Shown here piece after piece: positions 1 to 13,530 of a stretch of DNA of 64,000 nucleotides. The notes under the pieces were generated by a model. It saw only the letters and a program-made list of their open reading frames with translations. It ran no database searches and was not told where the DNA came from. Position 1 is the stretch's first letter; every line of letters begins with the position of its first letter. This stretch comes from Nageia nagi (Eukaryota; Pinophyta). Where the stretch lies: NCBI GenBank assembly GCA_050084985.1, contig JBITNC010000001.1:174902001-174966000 (forward strand). The letters are read 5' to 3'. Made by a program: the position numbers and the translations under genes.

Positions 1-223
1 AGAAAGCATAGCATGATCAACAAATCAATAATCAACAATTTGATGTCAATGATCAAATCCTCTTATACTGTAGCCATTATAAACATCGAATAAGAAAGTT
101 AAAATTCAATGGTTAGGGCCGTATATAGTGGAGAATATAAAAGGTGAAGGAATAATATAATTAAATGCACTCAATGTCCATATTTGCCAAGGATTTGTCA
201 ATGGCCATAGATTGAAGAAATAA
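1..223 (+). pseudogene. Ty3/gypsy integrase C-terminal fragment
   Basis: Two overlapping frames read as the end of a gypsy integrase. The first (from base 3) gives HDQQINN..FDVNDQILLY. The second (from base 101) gives QWLGPYIVEN, then LNALNV and FVNGHRLKK before a TAA at 221-223. The WLGPY core and the VNGHRLKK ending are the usual GPY/F module and polyprotein end of plant gypsy elements. A frameshift near base 101 and an in-frame TAA show that it is dead. The rest of pol lies off the left edge. It is on the + strand, so it does not belong to the - strand Tat element that starts at 5191. Confidence 0.7.
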
Positions 224-3200
224 ATTCCTCGAGAATAGGGACCACCATAATAAAAAAAAAACTACATTATCAAATATGTATCATACCATTAGTAGGTACA
301 AAAATAACTATTACAAAAAGGGGAGATATATTTAATTAGAAATATTCACCACATATTCTACTCCATTACATTAGATATCAACGATAAACCATATTAAGTT
401 GGGGAGAACTATTTATAATAAAACTACTAGCTATACAAGATTATACATAGAGGTCATGTTTCCATCCATATTCAGATCAAGAACAAAGGTGAAAAAGAGA
501 TAATAGAAGCAATAATTATACTACATATTTTATCATCAATGTTGATTTTAAGAACTATGATATTCATATGGTAAATTCCAAATGGAATCAAAATTCACTT
601 TATTCGAGACCAATAATAGAGAAATAGTGACTTTTTCACATTTATCATATCATGAGATAATCACCTACATTCTACCATAAACCAAAGCCATTCATCTAAC
701 TTTCCATCAATAACTCCATCACCTTCAATTAGTCATGTCATTAGAGCCTCCACATCCATAATCATAAATAGACTCAATCATCAAAATATCAAAAAGGCAT
801 AAAACATTATAAAAAAAATTACCACCCCATACACCAATTTATAGCCATAATCGTTCCAAGCAAATTCAATTACAACATGGTGATATATATTAACTTTTTT
901 CCACCCCACTAAACTCACATGATCTCAAGATTAATTGTAATTTAAATCAAATATTTTACTACACATCAAAAATCAACCATACCTAATGTGGTGCATTGTA
1001 CCAAACACTAAGATAATTCAAACAAAATAGGCACACTTGTCAAAGCATTCTCATTCACAGTAAGCAACTTGGGCCCAATTGTTGAGAACCAAACATAATA
1101 AAAATTAAAACAACCAAATTTATAAATACCAAGATAATAATGATATATAATAATTGTCATATATTTTTAAAAACCACTTGGTTTTACATGCAAATCACTT
1201 ATTCAAACAAACTTATAAATTCTAGTCCTTTGAGACAAACAAATATGAAATATATAAAAGCAAGAATCGTACATAAATGATTTACAAAAATAGTAGTGCA
1301 AGAGGAAGGATATCATGGAACCAAAAAGGAAATAACCTCCATCATTCCAAGGATTCATATAGGAAACATTAGAATATCATTTTATGGGGGTATTGCTGGG
1401 AGAGCAAGGGATTAAAGAATCAATAGAGTACATACAGTATCTAAAGCTAAGTTATCCTAACATCTGAGAGGTAGAAGATGATCAAAAATATTTTACACAA
1501 GAGGGAGTTGATCTATTTAATAGTATGTATTTGTAAAACTTAGTCAATATGCCAAAGTTCTATAGCTATGATCAGGTTGTCAAATTTATTTGTAGCTAAT
1601 TTCATAAAAAATAAGCTTTGGCTAGATAAACCATATGAGATCATAATGGTAGTCATCGAGTAGATTATCAAGTTGAAATAAAAAGGGGAGAAGCATCTAC
1701 ACCTAAAACACAAGTGTAACCCCATTAAAGCCAAAGAAGTTGAGATGCTTATGGAATAAAAATAAATACTAGGTCTATAGAGCTAGGGATGATTATGTTG
1801 AATTTATTTTGAGTTGCAACAATAATCATCACCAAACATTTGTATTTAAATAATAACCATAACTATATCACCATTGTATAATATGAAATGGCATACAATA
1901 TCATGCATAATAGATTCTAGTACCACCTTGCTAATATCCACCTTGCCTAGTTGTACCAAAATGATGTAGCAATAAAGTTAAATGCAAAGAAAACTATCAA
2001 TTTAAAATATGGCTTATTTCTAGTCTTAAAAGCAATGTATTTCTTACAAATATTCTCATTTTAACAACCAATTACTACTAAACTAGGAAAAGAAAATGAA
2101 GGAAAATAAGTAGTTAGCATAATGGAAATGGATGACATTAATAACACCTACCCTTTGGTTGAAGAGTATAAGGACGTCAATATCCAGAATACCAACACTA
2201 CAAAATATTATTCAAGATCATACAAGAATTCTAGAGAGATCCCTCATTAAAGTCAAGAATACTAACGATAAAATTTACTTGTTAGTGATGGCTAATAAAA
2301 TCCTTACCATAAGTAAAGATGAGTCATAGGATTTCATCAACTTACAACTCCCATACCAGGTCGATTAAAAATAGTGTTGGGAAATCTTTGAATACTTGAA
2401 AAGTTATCAAGCTAGTGAGAGTGGACCATCAAATCAATAACATAGCAAAAGTCAAGCCCAAGTTTACTTAGTCTCTTCATCATCTCCTTCTAATAGTGAC
2501 TCAAAAAGGAAGTAGCCATAATTATCTGAGGACTTAAAGGATTACATCCCATTGAACTAATGATGGACTATACACTAGAAACCAACAAGTATAAAGGACA
2601 TCAATTTCATTTTAAGCATTGAAGTTAATAAGGATCCATCAGAGTTAACAATGAAGATAACTCAAATCTAATCCATTATAATAATAGATGATAGGTTGAT
2701 TCCAGAATTTGTAACTTCAACTATAACCACTCCAGTTATTTTAGATCCATTACCATCATCAGTACTAACTATGATATTAATCACTGAATATGACCTAAAA
2801 ACCATCCTTAGATCCTACCATTTTAATTCAAATTCCACAAACATCTTTAGTCTTTTCCTTTGTTAATACCATCATTCCTATTAATATTTACATAATCCTA
2901 GTAGATAGACCATCAAGTAACCAAAAACCATTTAGACACTATTCTTAAAAAATGAATAATAAATACCCTTGAACTTAACTTGCCCCATAGTCTTACAATA
3001 GATCCATATACAAATTTATTAAGCCACATAAACTCTTTATCTCTAATGATCACATAATAAGAACTCAACATTATGCCTTAGCCAATGTCATCCACTTCTC
3101 ATTGTTAGATCATATCCTGATAAGAAATATACTTAATCAAAATATAGAAAATTTTATCCATACCTAAGAATTCCAACACTAAGACCTCACAAAAATAGTC

Positions 3201-5190
3201 AAATCTCTTTTCCACTAACTCCAACAAAATGTTTTATACCCTTTTATTCCATCGATAAATTTGACCAACTGAATAAACTAGCTCCTCTCAACCTTGATAT
3301 CCAAAATAGACCAACCACCCAATAATTCAAATCTTTTAGTCAAAATACAAGAGAAATTACCATCTTTGAAAATCAATGCTACTAGTACTCCTCATCAATA
3401 CTTAAAGCAATGATCAAATATCACAAATAGATGATCGATAAAATCCAACAACATAGCAAGATAGAGCTAGAGAAACTAATAATGACCTATAAAGAAGAGA
3501 TCAAATAATGTAAAGCTAAGATCAACCAACTCAAAAAAAAAAAAAAAGAGGGAGTAACAAGAAGAAATCAATCAAATCCAAGAACAACACAAAAAGGAGG
3601 TGATCAAAATCAATCACCTTTAGATAGAGTATCTCCTAATATAAAAAAATCAATGGGAAGAGGAGATTGATTAATTGAAAAGTGAATGATAAGTAGTGGA
3701 ATAATAACTCTAGGAAGCATAACAACAATGCTAACAAGACCTAGAATAATACCAGCAAGTATAGATAGAGGTTGACTAACTACAAAAAGAACTAAAAGGC
3801 TTGCTAGAGATAAAATCAAAAATGCATCAACTCAATTAAGAGATAGAAAAAGTAATAGAGTTGCAATTTCAATTAAATCAAATCCATTATCAATAATAAG
3901 AGTAATTTACATAAATTAAGGAAGCCCTCCAATATTATGTAACTTTGGTCTAATTCAACCTCAATAATTATAGATCCATTTGCACCAATATTCATAATTT
4001 CATAAAAATGTAATACCTAATGAAGACTACTGACATTGATTAGGGAATGGCTAAAATCCAACCCAAGGAATCAAAGCTCCAAAAAATAGTTCTTATTACC
4101 ACCTAGAAACCTCACTGAACTTAATAACATTAAGCAAAAAGTGTTAGAGTTATTGGACCAAAGAGAGGAAAGGATCAAGACAAGCCAAAATATAACTAGG
4201 GAACTACCGAAAATCAACTATGTCCACCAAACATAATTAGCTCAGGTAGAATATCTATTGACCAAAGGAATAAAAGATAATTATCAAGCAATATAGGTCA
4301 AAGCATAGCTCAATAAAATCATACAATAAATCACACATGATATAGTTGTTTAACTACTTCAATAGATAACTTATTAAAAAAAAACCCCAATTCAACTCTG
4401 TTGATCCCCTACCTACCACTCTAGTTCATATACAATAACAACTACAACCACTTTCCCAAAAACATCACATTGTTGATGTAGAAAAAGAGAATTGGTTTAT
4501 CCCTTGGTACAAACTAAAAATGTAAAAGCACCAAATGGTTGTATGTAGCAAAGGAAGGATAAAACCAAGTTTTTAATTGATTGTATATAGTTTTATTTTG
4601 AAATTAAATAGAAGAAAAAGAAGGATGTTGTGTGGAATATTGATGCGATGAATGTGTGAAGAATATAATTAAACTAATAATATAGGTTAGCAAGGGAGAA
4701 AAAATAGATACAAAGAGTAAATTAAAGATTTTTCATAATAATAAGAAGTTAAAAATGGTTAAAGGATAACTTTAGAATGGTTAAGAAAAAATGACACAAC
4801 TAAAAAGCAAATTGTTATGAGATTCACTATAAGAAGAAGAAAGCAATGCATAAATCAAGCAAGGAGGATTTCTCAGTAAATTTCCTGTAATAAGGAAGAT
4901 ACCACCCATCATAATAAATATATAATTACTCACATATTATATTATGAATCCTATAATGAATTTCACCACCCTAAAGAGTTATTCTCCTATGTATAACTTG
5001 ATATTAATAGTTTTCTAATGTCTCCATATCAGATCAAAAGCCTAATTACTCAGATGAGTTATCAACCCAAAGTAAATGGATGGGAAATGATCATAAAAGG
5101 GGAAGACTTACCCATTTTAGTAGATGCCCATATGATATTTCTATAATATGAATGGGAGTTCATTAAATTAAGGCTTTCCATCATGAGTTA
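224..5190. other. AT-rich gene-free sequence, probable old retrotransposon debris
   Basis: No open frame here looks like a gene, and I recognise no conserved domain. The stretch follows directly on the + strand integrase end, so it may be the long 3' region of that element. It is broken on its right side by the Tat element. The only local landmark is a 15-base A run near 3534-3548 followed by AG-rich sequence. No LTR pair could be found for it within the window. Confidence 0.4.
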
Positions 5191-5826
5191 TGTAGATCTC
5201 AAATAGTGCATATATAGTATAATCAATGTACTATTTGTCTACAATAATTTATTGAATCATATATTATAAATATGGTAACAACAAATAATAACAATCAATG
5301 TACCTTCATTACAATCACATAATCATCATGTAAATACATCCATTCATCAAATATGAGCATGCATTTATCCATATACATGCTGCTAACGGCCCATAAGTGC
5401 TACATTGTTGACTTCATGAAATAAGCAATATTATGAATAGAATAAAAAGTGTGCAAGAGTGAAATGAAGGGTTTAATAGATCTATGTAGAGGTGGTGTTA
5501 CAAAACATTATTGTTGGTAGGATAGAGTGATATTGCATTCGTTGGAGTCTCTCTAGGATCTTTAATGCCCTCACATGATCATTTTCCATGTTTCCTTTGA
5601 TGTTTTTATATAGCAACATCCCTGTCTTCTTGGATTCTTGGGATCATTGCAAATTACATCACTTAAGAAGTATTTTTAGGCATTTTATCCCTTATTACAT
5701 TGTACAATGGTCCATTATATTGATTATGTTACCTTGGGTATTATTTTAACCCTTTTTACAATAAACATCCTTGAATCTATAAAATGAATTATTTAATAAA
5801 TAATAATTCATTTTTAGGTGTCTACA
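5191..5826 (-). repeat. 3' LTR of Tat element
   Basis: This 636-bp copy aligns along its whole length with 12894-13530. Both contain the same AT-rich palindromic block (ATTATTTAATAAATAAT) close to the end next to the polypurine tract, and both begin (+ strand) with TGTA and a CTCAAATA block. Because the element reads on the - strand, this is its 3' LTR. Confidence 0.85.
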
Positions 5827-5845
5827 TTTTACCCCTCTTTGGAGG
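5827..5845 (-). other. Polypurine tract of Tat element
   Basis: Read on the - strand, the sequence next to the 3' LTR is CCTCCAAAGAGGGGTAAAA, directly followed by the LTR start TGTAGACA. A purine run touching the LTR is the plus-strand priming site of LTR retrotransposons and confirms the - orientation. Confidence 0.7.
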
Positions 5846-6479
5846 TGTGATTGAAGTAATGAAATTACATGTCCAAAGAAGAAATTTAGAAGAAAATGTT
5901 TGAGAACTTTAAACTCTTTACTACACTATCACTTGATGTTGATGATGATGGTGAGAGTCCTTTTGCTTCCCACTTTTGGTTTGGATGCCCCAAGAAAGGT
6001 CCTTGAGTGGTGCAATGAAGGAAAATTTTGAATAACTATGTATCTTCAACTATTATGATGTCTTTGTTCTAGAAGGAACTCTACTATTAGGTAGTCTTAC
6101 AATCCCATGTCCATTCTTTGAAATGAAATCTTTCTCTTTGCCCCTTACACAATTCAACCATGAATCTAATGATTCCCTTATGTTCGATACGTAGGAACCT
6201 ATCGCACTTATGTTCATACCTTGAAATAAAGGAGGTTGCCTTTTGTTTTATCAAATTATCAATGAGCTACATGTTATTAATGATACAGGAATAATGAGTA
6301 CACCTTTAACAGTATTGGTTTCTTTATGCTTTTTTCTATCCTTCATGATGTAGATACCTACAAAAAGGTATTAATCATACCCTACATAAAATATTATGGA
6401 TTCGTAATGAGGTGCATCATCCATTGATGATGAGTCAATGTCAACGATCTACTTACAGTTACATCATCGATTTGTCATT

Positions 6480-6690
6480 TAAGTGAGTGAACTCTCACTA
6501 GCTATTTCATTGGCCATCAATGGTCATATGTTTTATGTCTATGACCCGAATACATTATGCTTTGTATGGTTCAAAGAAAAAACCATGTGGATACATAGTA
6601 ATTTTCATTTTATACTTTTGAGTGAACTCTCACTAGCTGTATCATTGGCCATCAGTGACCTTGTATTTTATGTTCATGGTTTGAAGATAT
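6480..6690. repeat. Tandem duplication of about 138 bp in Tat 3' region
   Basis: GAGTGAACTCTCACTAGCT begins a unit near 6485 and recurs near 6622. Both copies continue with a CATTGGCCATCA block and a TTTTATGT..ATG block. The region lies between the end of integrase and the 3' LTR, which is non-coding in this element. I see no function for it; it is most simply a local duplication. Confidence 0.6.
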
Positions 6691-6931
6691 TATACTATCA
6701 TCATTTTGTTTTCATGCTGCTAGCATTGTATAGATAGTAATATACTTCATTAGCTAAATGGGTACAATATTGTATGTTGAAAAAACTAAAAAAGTACAAT
6801 AAAATATAGGTACCTTGATCTATATTTTTAACATTCTATAATTATAAAGCGACTGCTTCTATGCATAGAATCATTTTATATGGGTGGTATTAAAGTTCTT
6901 AGGTTCTTCTTTGCCATCCATGGATGATAAC

Positions 6932-8049
6932 TTATATGCCCATTAATCCTATTGCTTCCACAACAACATAAGGCCCTAGCCAATTAGGTTCAAATTTTCT
7001 TTTTACCTCATCATTTGTTGTTGTTTTATTGATATTCTCTTTTAACACTAGATCTCCCACATTAAAGTCTTTAGCTTTTATCTTTTTCCCAAATGCTCTC
7101 TTGAGTTTTACATGATATACCTTCCAATGCTCAATGACTCTGATTCTCTTTTTATCAAATAATTCCAACTATTGTAACCTTACTTTTCTTATTCCTTCAT
7201 AAAAAATTTCTCCTTGTAATGAGATCCTAAGTGATGGGATCTCCAATTCTAATTGTACACTAGCTTCATCCCCATACACTAATGAGAAAGGTGTTGCCCT
7301 AATGGCTATCCTAAAGTTGATCCTATATGCCCATAATACATATGGAAGTTTTTCATTCCAATCCTTCTTATACTTATCCCATGTTTTTGATAGAATGCTT
7401 TTAATAGTCTTGTTGGTGGCTTCATCTTGACCATTTCCTTGAGGATAATAAACTAAAAAAAATGTTTACACAATATGAAAATTTTTGCAAATGCTTTCAT
7501 GTCCTTACCTTTAAAATTAGGCCCATTATCCATAATCAATCATTGTGGTACATCAAACCTTGTGATAATTTTTTTAGTAAGGAATGCAATGATCCTATCT
7601 TGAGTGATTGACTTCATTGGAATAGCCTCAACCCATTTAGTAGTAAACTCAGTAGTTGTGATGAAAAACTTGTGAACTTCCTTTGAATGAGGGTTAATTA
7701 AACTAATCAAATCAATGTCCCAAGTAACAAATGGCTATGGAGAGACAATGGAATGCAACTCTTGGGTGGGTTGCTTTTCTAAATTTGCATGTTTTTGACA
7801 TTGTAAGCAAGTTTTTACATGGGCTTTGCAATCTTCCTCCATAGTAGGCCAATAATATCTAATTCTTAAAATTTTTGTATACAAAGCTTTGGCATGAAAA
7901 TTTCCACCATACAAACCATCATGAGCTTTTTCTATTGCGGTAACTATCTCATGTTGAGTTAAACAATGCAATAAAGCATCATAAAATGACCTTCTATATA
8001 AAATATCACCAATTATGACATACCTTATGGAAGTTATCTTCAATCTCAC
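6932..8049 (-). pseudogene. Tat integrase (zinc-binding, DDE core, C-terminal module)
   Basis: Reading leftward: an HHCC-type zinc-binding region ends in YYWPTMEEDC..HVKTCLQCQKH. The catalytic core follows, with D in TWDIDLISL, D in MDNGPNFKG and E in GNGQDEATNKTI. The C-terminal part has FDKKR.R..EHWKVYHVKLKRAF and EPNWLGPYVV. The three acidic catalytic residues therefore remain visible, although the frame is broken by stops between about 7168 and 7735. It would insert the cDNA copy into the genome. The lesions indicate an inactive copy. Confidence 0.8.
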
Positions 8050-8319
8050 TTTTTCATTTCAATCAAAACTATCAAGAATTGGTTGATTCTTCAAGTAATT
8101 ATAGATATCAAAATACCAATTCTAAAAATCATTCTTCTTTATAATCAAATAGGTGTGAATTTCATGCATACCTTCAATATAAGGAGAGCTCAACTTATGA
8201 ATTGTCAAAATAGTCTCCTCATCTTCAATTTCAATTGGCACAAGAGAAGCTGCACTTTCCATGGCATCTATGTACCTATTATTAGTCCTTGAGATATTCT
8301 AAATAGTATATCTATCAAA

Positions 8320-8532
8320 CTAATCTAATAAATCATCAACTACCAATTTATAGGGCTTTAACTTTTCATATTTTGTATCAAAAATATCTCGTATTTGGTT
8401 GATGACAAGCTGTGAATCCCTATATATCTCTATGTCCTTAATTTTTAATGTAATACTAGCTTTCAAGCTCAATATTAATGCCTCATATTCAGCCATATTA
8501 TTTGTACACTCAAAACCAAGTTTATAGGCCAT
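8320..8532 (-). pseudogene. Archaeal-type second RNase H of Tat element
   Basis: A 70-codon frame reads LGFECTNNMAEYEALILSLK and then DIEIYRDSQLVINQI. NxAEYEAL and the D-S-QLV strand are the core of the extra RNase H domain (RNH1, archaeal type) that Tat-lineage elements carry between their ordinary RNase H and integrase. Its presence separates this element from chromoviruses and Athila. The reading frame upstream is lost, so only a fragment can be delimited. Confidence 0.75.
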
Positions 8533-8982
8533 AAGGATTACCTCATTTGTAGGAGATACTAATATAAAACCTACCCTTACTCCATAAGAACATTTTGAAC
8601 CATTGAAGTATAGTACTCATACAGTAGGCTTATCTTCCATGAGGCATAAGTGTTCATTAAGTATAAATATTTCATCAAATTCATGTCACTGGTAGCCTTC
8701 TATCAAACCTTCACACCATTATCATCATGGATCATCTTCATATTCATCTAGAAATTCTTCATGCATTAGTGACTCTCCATTTTGAGGAAATTCAGCTATC
8801 AAATTTGCAATGGTATGTCCTTTAATTGACTTCTACTTTGCGACATTGATATCAAATTCTTGCAATAACATCATTCATTTTGCTACTCTTCCTACTAAAT
8901 GTTGTTTAACCATAAGATATTTCAATGGATTAATAGGACTAACAACAAATGTAGTGTAGTATAATAGATAATGCCTCAATTT

Positions 8983-10019
8983 TTAAGTAGCAAATATGAT
9001 AACATAGTAAAGTTTTTCCATTGGGGTATATCTAATCTCATAATCTATCAATGTCTTGTGAAGATAATAAATAGCCCTCTCTTTATTTTTTAAATCTTTT
9101 AGACAAAATATTTCCTCCAATGCATATAATGTAGCAAAGATATATAAATAAGTAGGCTTGGTGAAGTCCATGGGAACTAGGATTAGTGAATTTAACAAAT
9201 ATTTTTAATATCCTCAAAAGTTTTTTGATATTTATCATCACATACAAACTTTACATCCTTATTTAATAGATGAGTAAATGGCCTACACTTATCCCCAATA
9301 TGTGAAATAAACCTTCTAACTAAATTGATTTTTCCTTGAAGACCCCTCAATTATTTCAAATTTCTTGGTGGAGGCATACAAATTATTACATTCACTTTCT
9401 TAGGATCTACCTTTATTCCTCTTATAGAAACCATGAATCCTAACAATTTTCTTTAAGTAACTCCAAATGCACACTTTTGAGGTTTGAGTCTAAGTTTATA
9501 CCTTTTCAAGATGTTAAATACTTTCTCAAGTGCTTGTAGGTGATCTTGGCCTTGTTTTGTTTTAACCAAGATCTCATCAACAAATACCTCAATTATCTTG
9601 TAAATATGTTCATGGAACATGGTGACCATAGCCCTTTGATAGGTATCCCTTACATTTTTAAGTCCAAAAGGCATAACCTTTCAACAAAAATTACCTCATG
9701 GAGTAGTAAAATTTGTTTTATATTGGTCAGTCAGATTGATCAATATTTGATTGTAAATGGAAAATCCATCCATAAAAGATAATGTATCATGACTAGCTAT
9801 ACTATCCATAATCATATCAATACTTGGTAATGGAAAATCATCCTTAGGACATGCATTATTGATATATCTAAAATTAGTACATACCTGAATTTCACCAGTT
9901 TGCTTGGAAACAAGGATAATGTTAGCCATCCACTTAGAATAATCAATAGACTTGATAACTACAACATTCAAATATTTCTCAATTTCTTTCTTGACTAACA
10001 ATGCCTTATAAGGATGCAT
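8983..10019 (-). pseudogene. Tat reverse transcriptase and RNase H
   Basis: The RT begins in the frame ending at 10019 with HPYKALLVKKEIEKYL, continues through VCTNFRYINNACPKDDFPLP and FMDGFSIYNQI, and passes a stop into MPFGLKNVRDTYQRAM. The catalytic box reads VFVDEILVKT where active enzymes have YVDDILV, so one catalytic Asp is replaced by Glu. The RNase H part (8983-9198, KERAIYYLHKTLIDYE..YTPMEKL) follows after a gap. Several frameshifts and stops show it is inactive. Confidence 0.8.
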
Positions 10020-10022
10020 TTT

Positions 10023-11585
10023 TCATGGCTTTTTCTTAATTGGCTTAGCATCCTTTTTTAGTGGCAAATTATGCATAATAAAGGAAGGATCTAAACCAGG
10101 TATATCAGTGTAAGACCAAGAAAAATTCTTAATATGTTCAATAAATTTATTTTTGTATCTTTCTTGTTGCAAGGGAGGTATAGCTACTCTAATTTGCAAT
10201 AATTTTTCCTCATCCATGGTTCCAATATTGATATTCACCAACTCTTCTGCTGGAAATGTAAGCTCTTCTTTCTTTATTAGGAAAGAAGGTAACTCCTCTA
10301 ATCCCTGTATATTAGTATCATCACCATCCATGGGTTGAACTTGAAAAACTTCATTAAAATTTATCTTGCTTACATTTTTTTTTCATTAGATTTAGGAAAC
10401 TCTAAATGTACCCCAAAATATTCAAGAATATCATCATTAATAGTAAAATAATCAAATTCAAGTGGAAGAGGATCATAAATCCATAAATATTTATCAATAT
10501 CATCAGATAATTCAATCAAATTGCACTCTTTAACAAACTTAATTGGTCCCCATCTTTGTTTTACACTTCCATCACTACCCAATCCTATTTTGGTCATTTG
10601 AGCTTTAGAGTTATCAAGAAAAGTAGACATTCCTTGTTCATTTCTACCTAAGCCTCCCCCTTTATAATTACAATTTTGTACCATGTATTTATTAACAAAA
10701 GGAGATGGAAAAAGTTTACCCATCTTAGATGATGATGGTGCTTGTATTGAAGGAGTTTAAGTAGGTGCGACAATAAATAAGTCTACACCTTTTAACGGAT
10801 GTAAACAAGTCTACACCTTCAATTTTGTATGAACCCATTCCTGTTTCCATGATTTGAACATGCTTTTCTATACTTACCCCTAGTTTGGCAAATTCCAAGG
10901 GCTTAATTTCATATCTTGGAGTTGTCATTACAAGGTCATCAAATTTTGTTACATTACATAAGGCATAGGACTCAAGATCTCCTAGTATTATATGCACCTC
11001 ACCCTAAAATTAAAATTTCAATCACCCATGCTGAGTAGATGGGACTACATCCATGTAATGAAGTCAAGGCCTTCCAAAAAGCATATTATAGGATAATTTT
11101 GAATCCACTACTTGGAATTTAGCTTCTATTGTCCTTACAACTATAGTTATCATAATTTTAACTATCCCTACTAGTTTTTTAGATGAACTATCATAAGCTC
11201 TAATATTGAATGTAGCTTCTTCTAATGGAGAGACTTCTACACCTTTTTCTTGCAATTGAGTCAAAATGCAATGGGAACATACATTCACAGTTTATCCATT
11301 ATCTACCATTGTCCTTTTAATTTCCCATTCATCAATGAAAGGTATGATATACAAATCTAAACATTCATCAAGCATTTCTTTATTTAATTTTTCATATTTA
11401 TAAAAGGAAATAGCATCACATTCTTGTAGAACCCTAAGCTTCTTAGAAAATATGGTGGCTGACATATTAGTAGGAATAGTTTCTTTTTTAAACAAAGCAT
11501 ATAGAATCTCTCTGTGTGTTGCAAATGTAGAAATGATATCATACAAGCTAATTTTTACAAGTGTATTCTTTAACTTTTCAATCAT
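10023..11585 (-). pseudogene. Tat protease and spacer region
   Basis: Fragments read RTMVDNG followed by NVCSHCILTQL, then FQVVDSKLSYNMLFGRP. This is the retropepsin arrangement of Tat elements, with VDNG in place of the usual DTG/DSG and the LSYNMLFGRP strand near its end. The acidic frames at 10023-10723 form the linker leading into RT (ending PLKKDAKPIKKKP). Stops at several places break what was once a continuous polyprotein. Confidence 0.65.
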
Positions 11586-12753
11586 ACTATATGTCTTTGT
11601 ATTAGGTGGGATACTTACTATTCTATAGTAATTAGACTAGGAACATGGCATGGATGTCCTCTTCTTAACCCAACACACACCTCCTTGTCAACTATAATGG
11701 TATTAATTGTATGGCTTGGATTGGAAGCAATTTCATTAATTTGATATTTTCCTTGAGTAATAAGATTCAATATAGCAGCTTCCAATGACTTGCAAAAATT
11801 TGTAACATGTCCCTTCCTTTGGTGATATGTGCAATAAGCATCAAATCATCCTATTGGAATATTATCATCTTGTGTAGATCTTTCTATAGGCTGTAATAGT
11901 TCATTTTTCATGAGATCTCTCATAATAAACCTTGGCTAAATTGGAAATGTGTATGTAAAATCTTTAGTAGTGGATGATCTTTGCAATTTTGGAGGAGAAG
12001 TAGGTTTTCTAGCCATATATACAATTTTCTCTTCTTTCTTGGTATATGTACATCTATTATCTTTATTCAACAGATTGCATGCATATTTGAGTTCACCCAA
12101 TGCAAGCAATATCTTTATTGCTAGGAGCATGCAAATTAAGAATAGGTACAATGGAATCTCAAAAAATAGCATAAATTTCATTCTCATCTAATTTGCTTTG
12201 AACAAATTACCATAACTTTTTTAAATTATGGGATGTACTTCTCTAAGGTTTCATTACCCCCTTGTCTCATTACGCATATTTTTGTAATAGTGCTTTGATA
12301 TTTGATATTGTGCTTATATTGGTCCATAAAGAGCTTAACCAATGACTTGAATTAATCAATTGAACCACCAGGAAAATTATAGAACCATTGACTAGAGTCA
12401 TCTTTAAAACTCCTTGGGAAGAACTTTACAATCAACTTCTCCTTCAACCCTAATTTCAACAAGCATTCCTTCTAAAAGCTGATAAGATGTTGTTTTGGGT
12501 CTTGTTCACCACTAAACATTTTGAACTTGGGGGCCTTATGCTCAAGTGGTAGGTAAAAATTATAGATCTCCTCATACAAGGTTGAGGTAAAGACACCATC
12601 ATATTCATCTACACTTTGTTGTAGTATGATAGAAGTTGGTCCAACTAAGGGAGTAGGATTAGATTTGATTGAGATACTAAAAGCACTAAGATCATTAAGT
12701 TGTCTCTTTAATCCATCATGTTTCGTAGTTAGTTCTTTCAACATTTGCACCAT
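11586..12753 (-). pseudogene. Tat gag remnant
   Basis: The frame at 12472-12753 begins MVQMLKELTTKHDGLKRQL and ends LEHKAPKFKMFSGEQDPKQH, the F.G..DP..HL signature at the start of the gag (retrotrans_gag) domain. The remaining gag towards 11586 is split over several frames. It would have formed the capsid of the retrotransposon particle; in this state it cannot. Confidence 0.6.
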
Positions 12754-12893
12754 TTATGATATATGTTCTATTTTTACACCATTGATGACCTAGGAATAGC
12801 TATAAACATCACTAACAATGTAGATCTACTACAAAATTCTCACAAGATCTCACTAGGAGGGTAAGATAAATTAAATAGATGGGTTTACCAAAA

Positions 12894-13530
12894 TGTATAC
12901 CTCAAATACTACATAAATAGTATAATCAACATACTCTTTTTCTATAATAATTGATTGAAGCATATATCAAAAATATGGCAACAACGAACAATAATAATCA
13001 ATCTACCTTCATTGCAATCGCATAAGCATCATGTAAAGCCATCCATTCATCAAATACAAGCATGCATTCATCCATATGCATGCCGCCAATGACCCATAAG
13101 TGCTTTGTTATTGGCTTCATGAAATAAGCAATATTATGAATAGAATAAAAAGTGGGCAAGAGCAAAATGAAGGGTTTAATAGATCTATACAAAGGTGATG
13201 TTACAAAACATTATTGTTGGTAGGATAAAGTGATATTGCATTTATTAGTGTCTCTCTAGAATCTTTGATTCCTTCATAGGATCCTTTTGTGCATTGCCTT
13301 AGATGTTTTTGTATAGCAACATCCTTGTCTTCTTGTATTCTTGGGATCATTGCATATTACATCACTTGAGGAGTCTTTTGAGGCATTTGACCCCTTATTA
13401 CATTGTACAATGGTCCATTATATTGATTAGATTGCCTTGGGTATTATTTTAACCCTTTTTACAATAAACATCCTTGAAACTATAAAATGAATTATTTAAT
13501 AAATAATAATTCATTTTTTGACATCTACTA
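12894..13530 (-). repeat. 5' LTR of Tat element
   Basis: This is the direct-repeat partner of 5191-5826. Its inner border (- strand) ends TATACA and is followed at once by TTTTGGTAAACCC, a TGG-starting sequence in the primer-binding position. I cannot assign it to a tRNA with confidence. Its outer end reads CATCTACTA against TCTACA in the partner, a small terminal change. Confidence 0.8.

Larger units (their letters stand above)
5191..13530 (-). mobile_element. Ty3/gypsy Tat-lineage LTR retrotransposon (decayed)
   Basis: Two direct repeats of 636-637 bp (5191-5826 and 12894-13530) flank gag-pol remnants read on the - strand in the order gag, protease, RT, RNase H, archaeal-type RNase H, integrase. 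The LTRs read TGTAGACA... to ...TACA on the - strand. A purine tract (AGAGGGGTAAAA) lies next to the 3' LTR. The RT has the CPKDDFPLP and PFGLKN signatures, and a second RNase H domain is present; both are hallmarks of the Tat lineage. All frames are broken by stops and shifts. The flanks AGTTA and AGTGG are at best a decayed target duplication. Confidence 0.85.
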
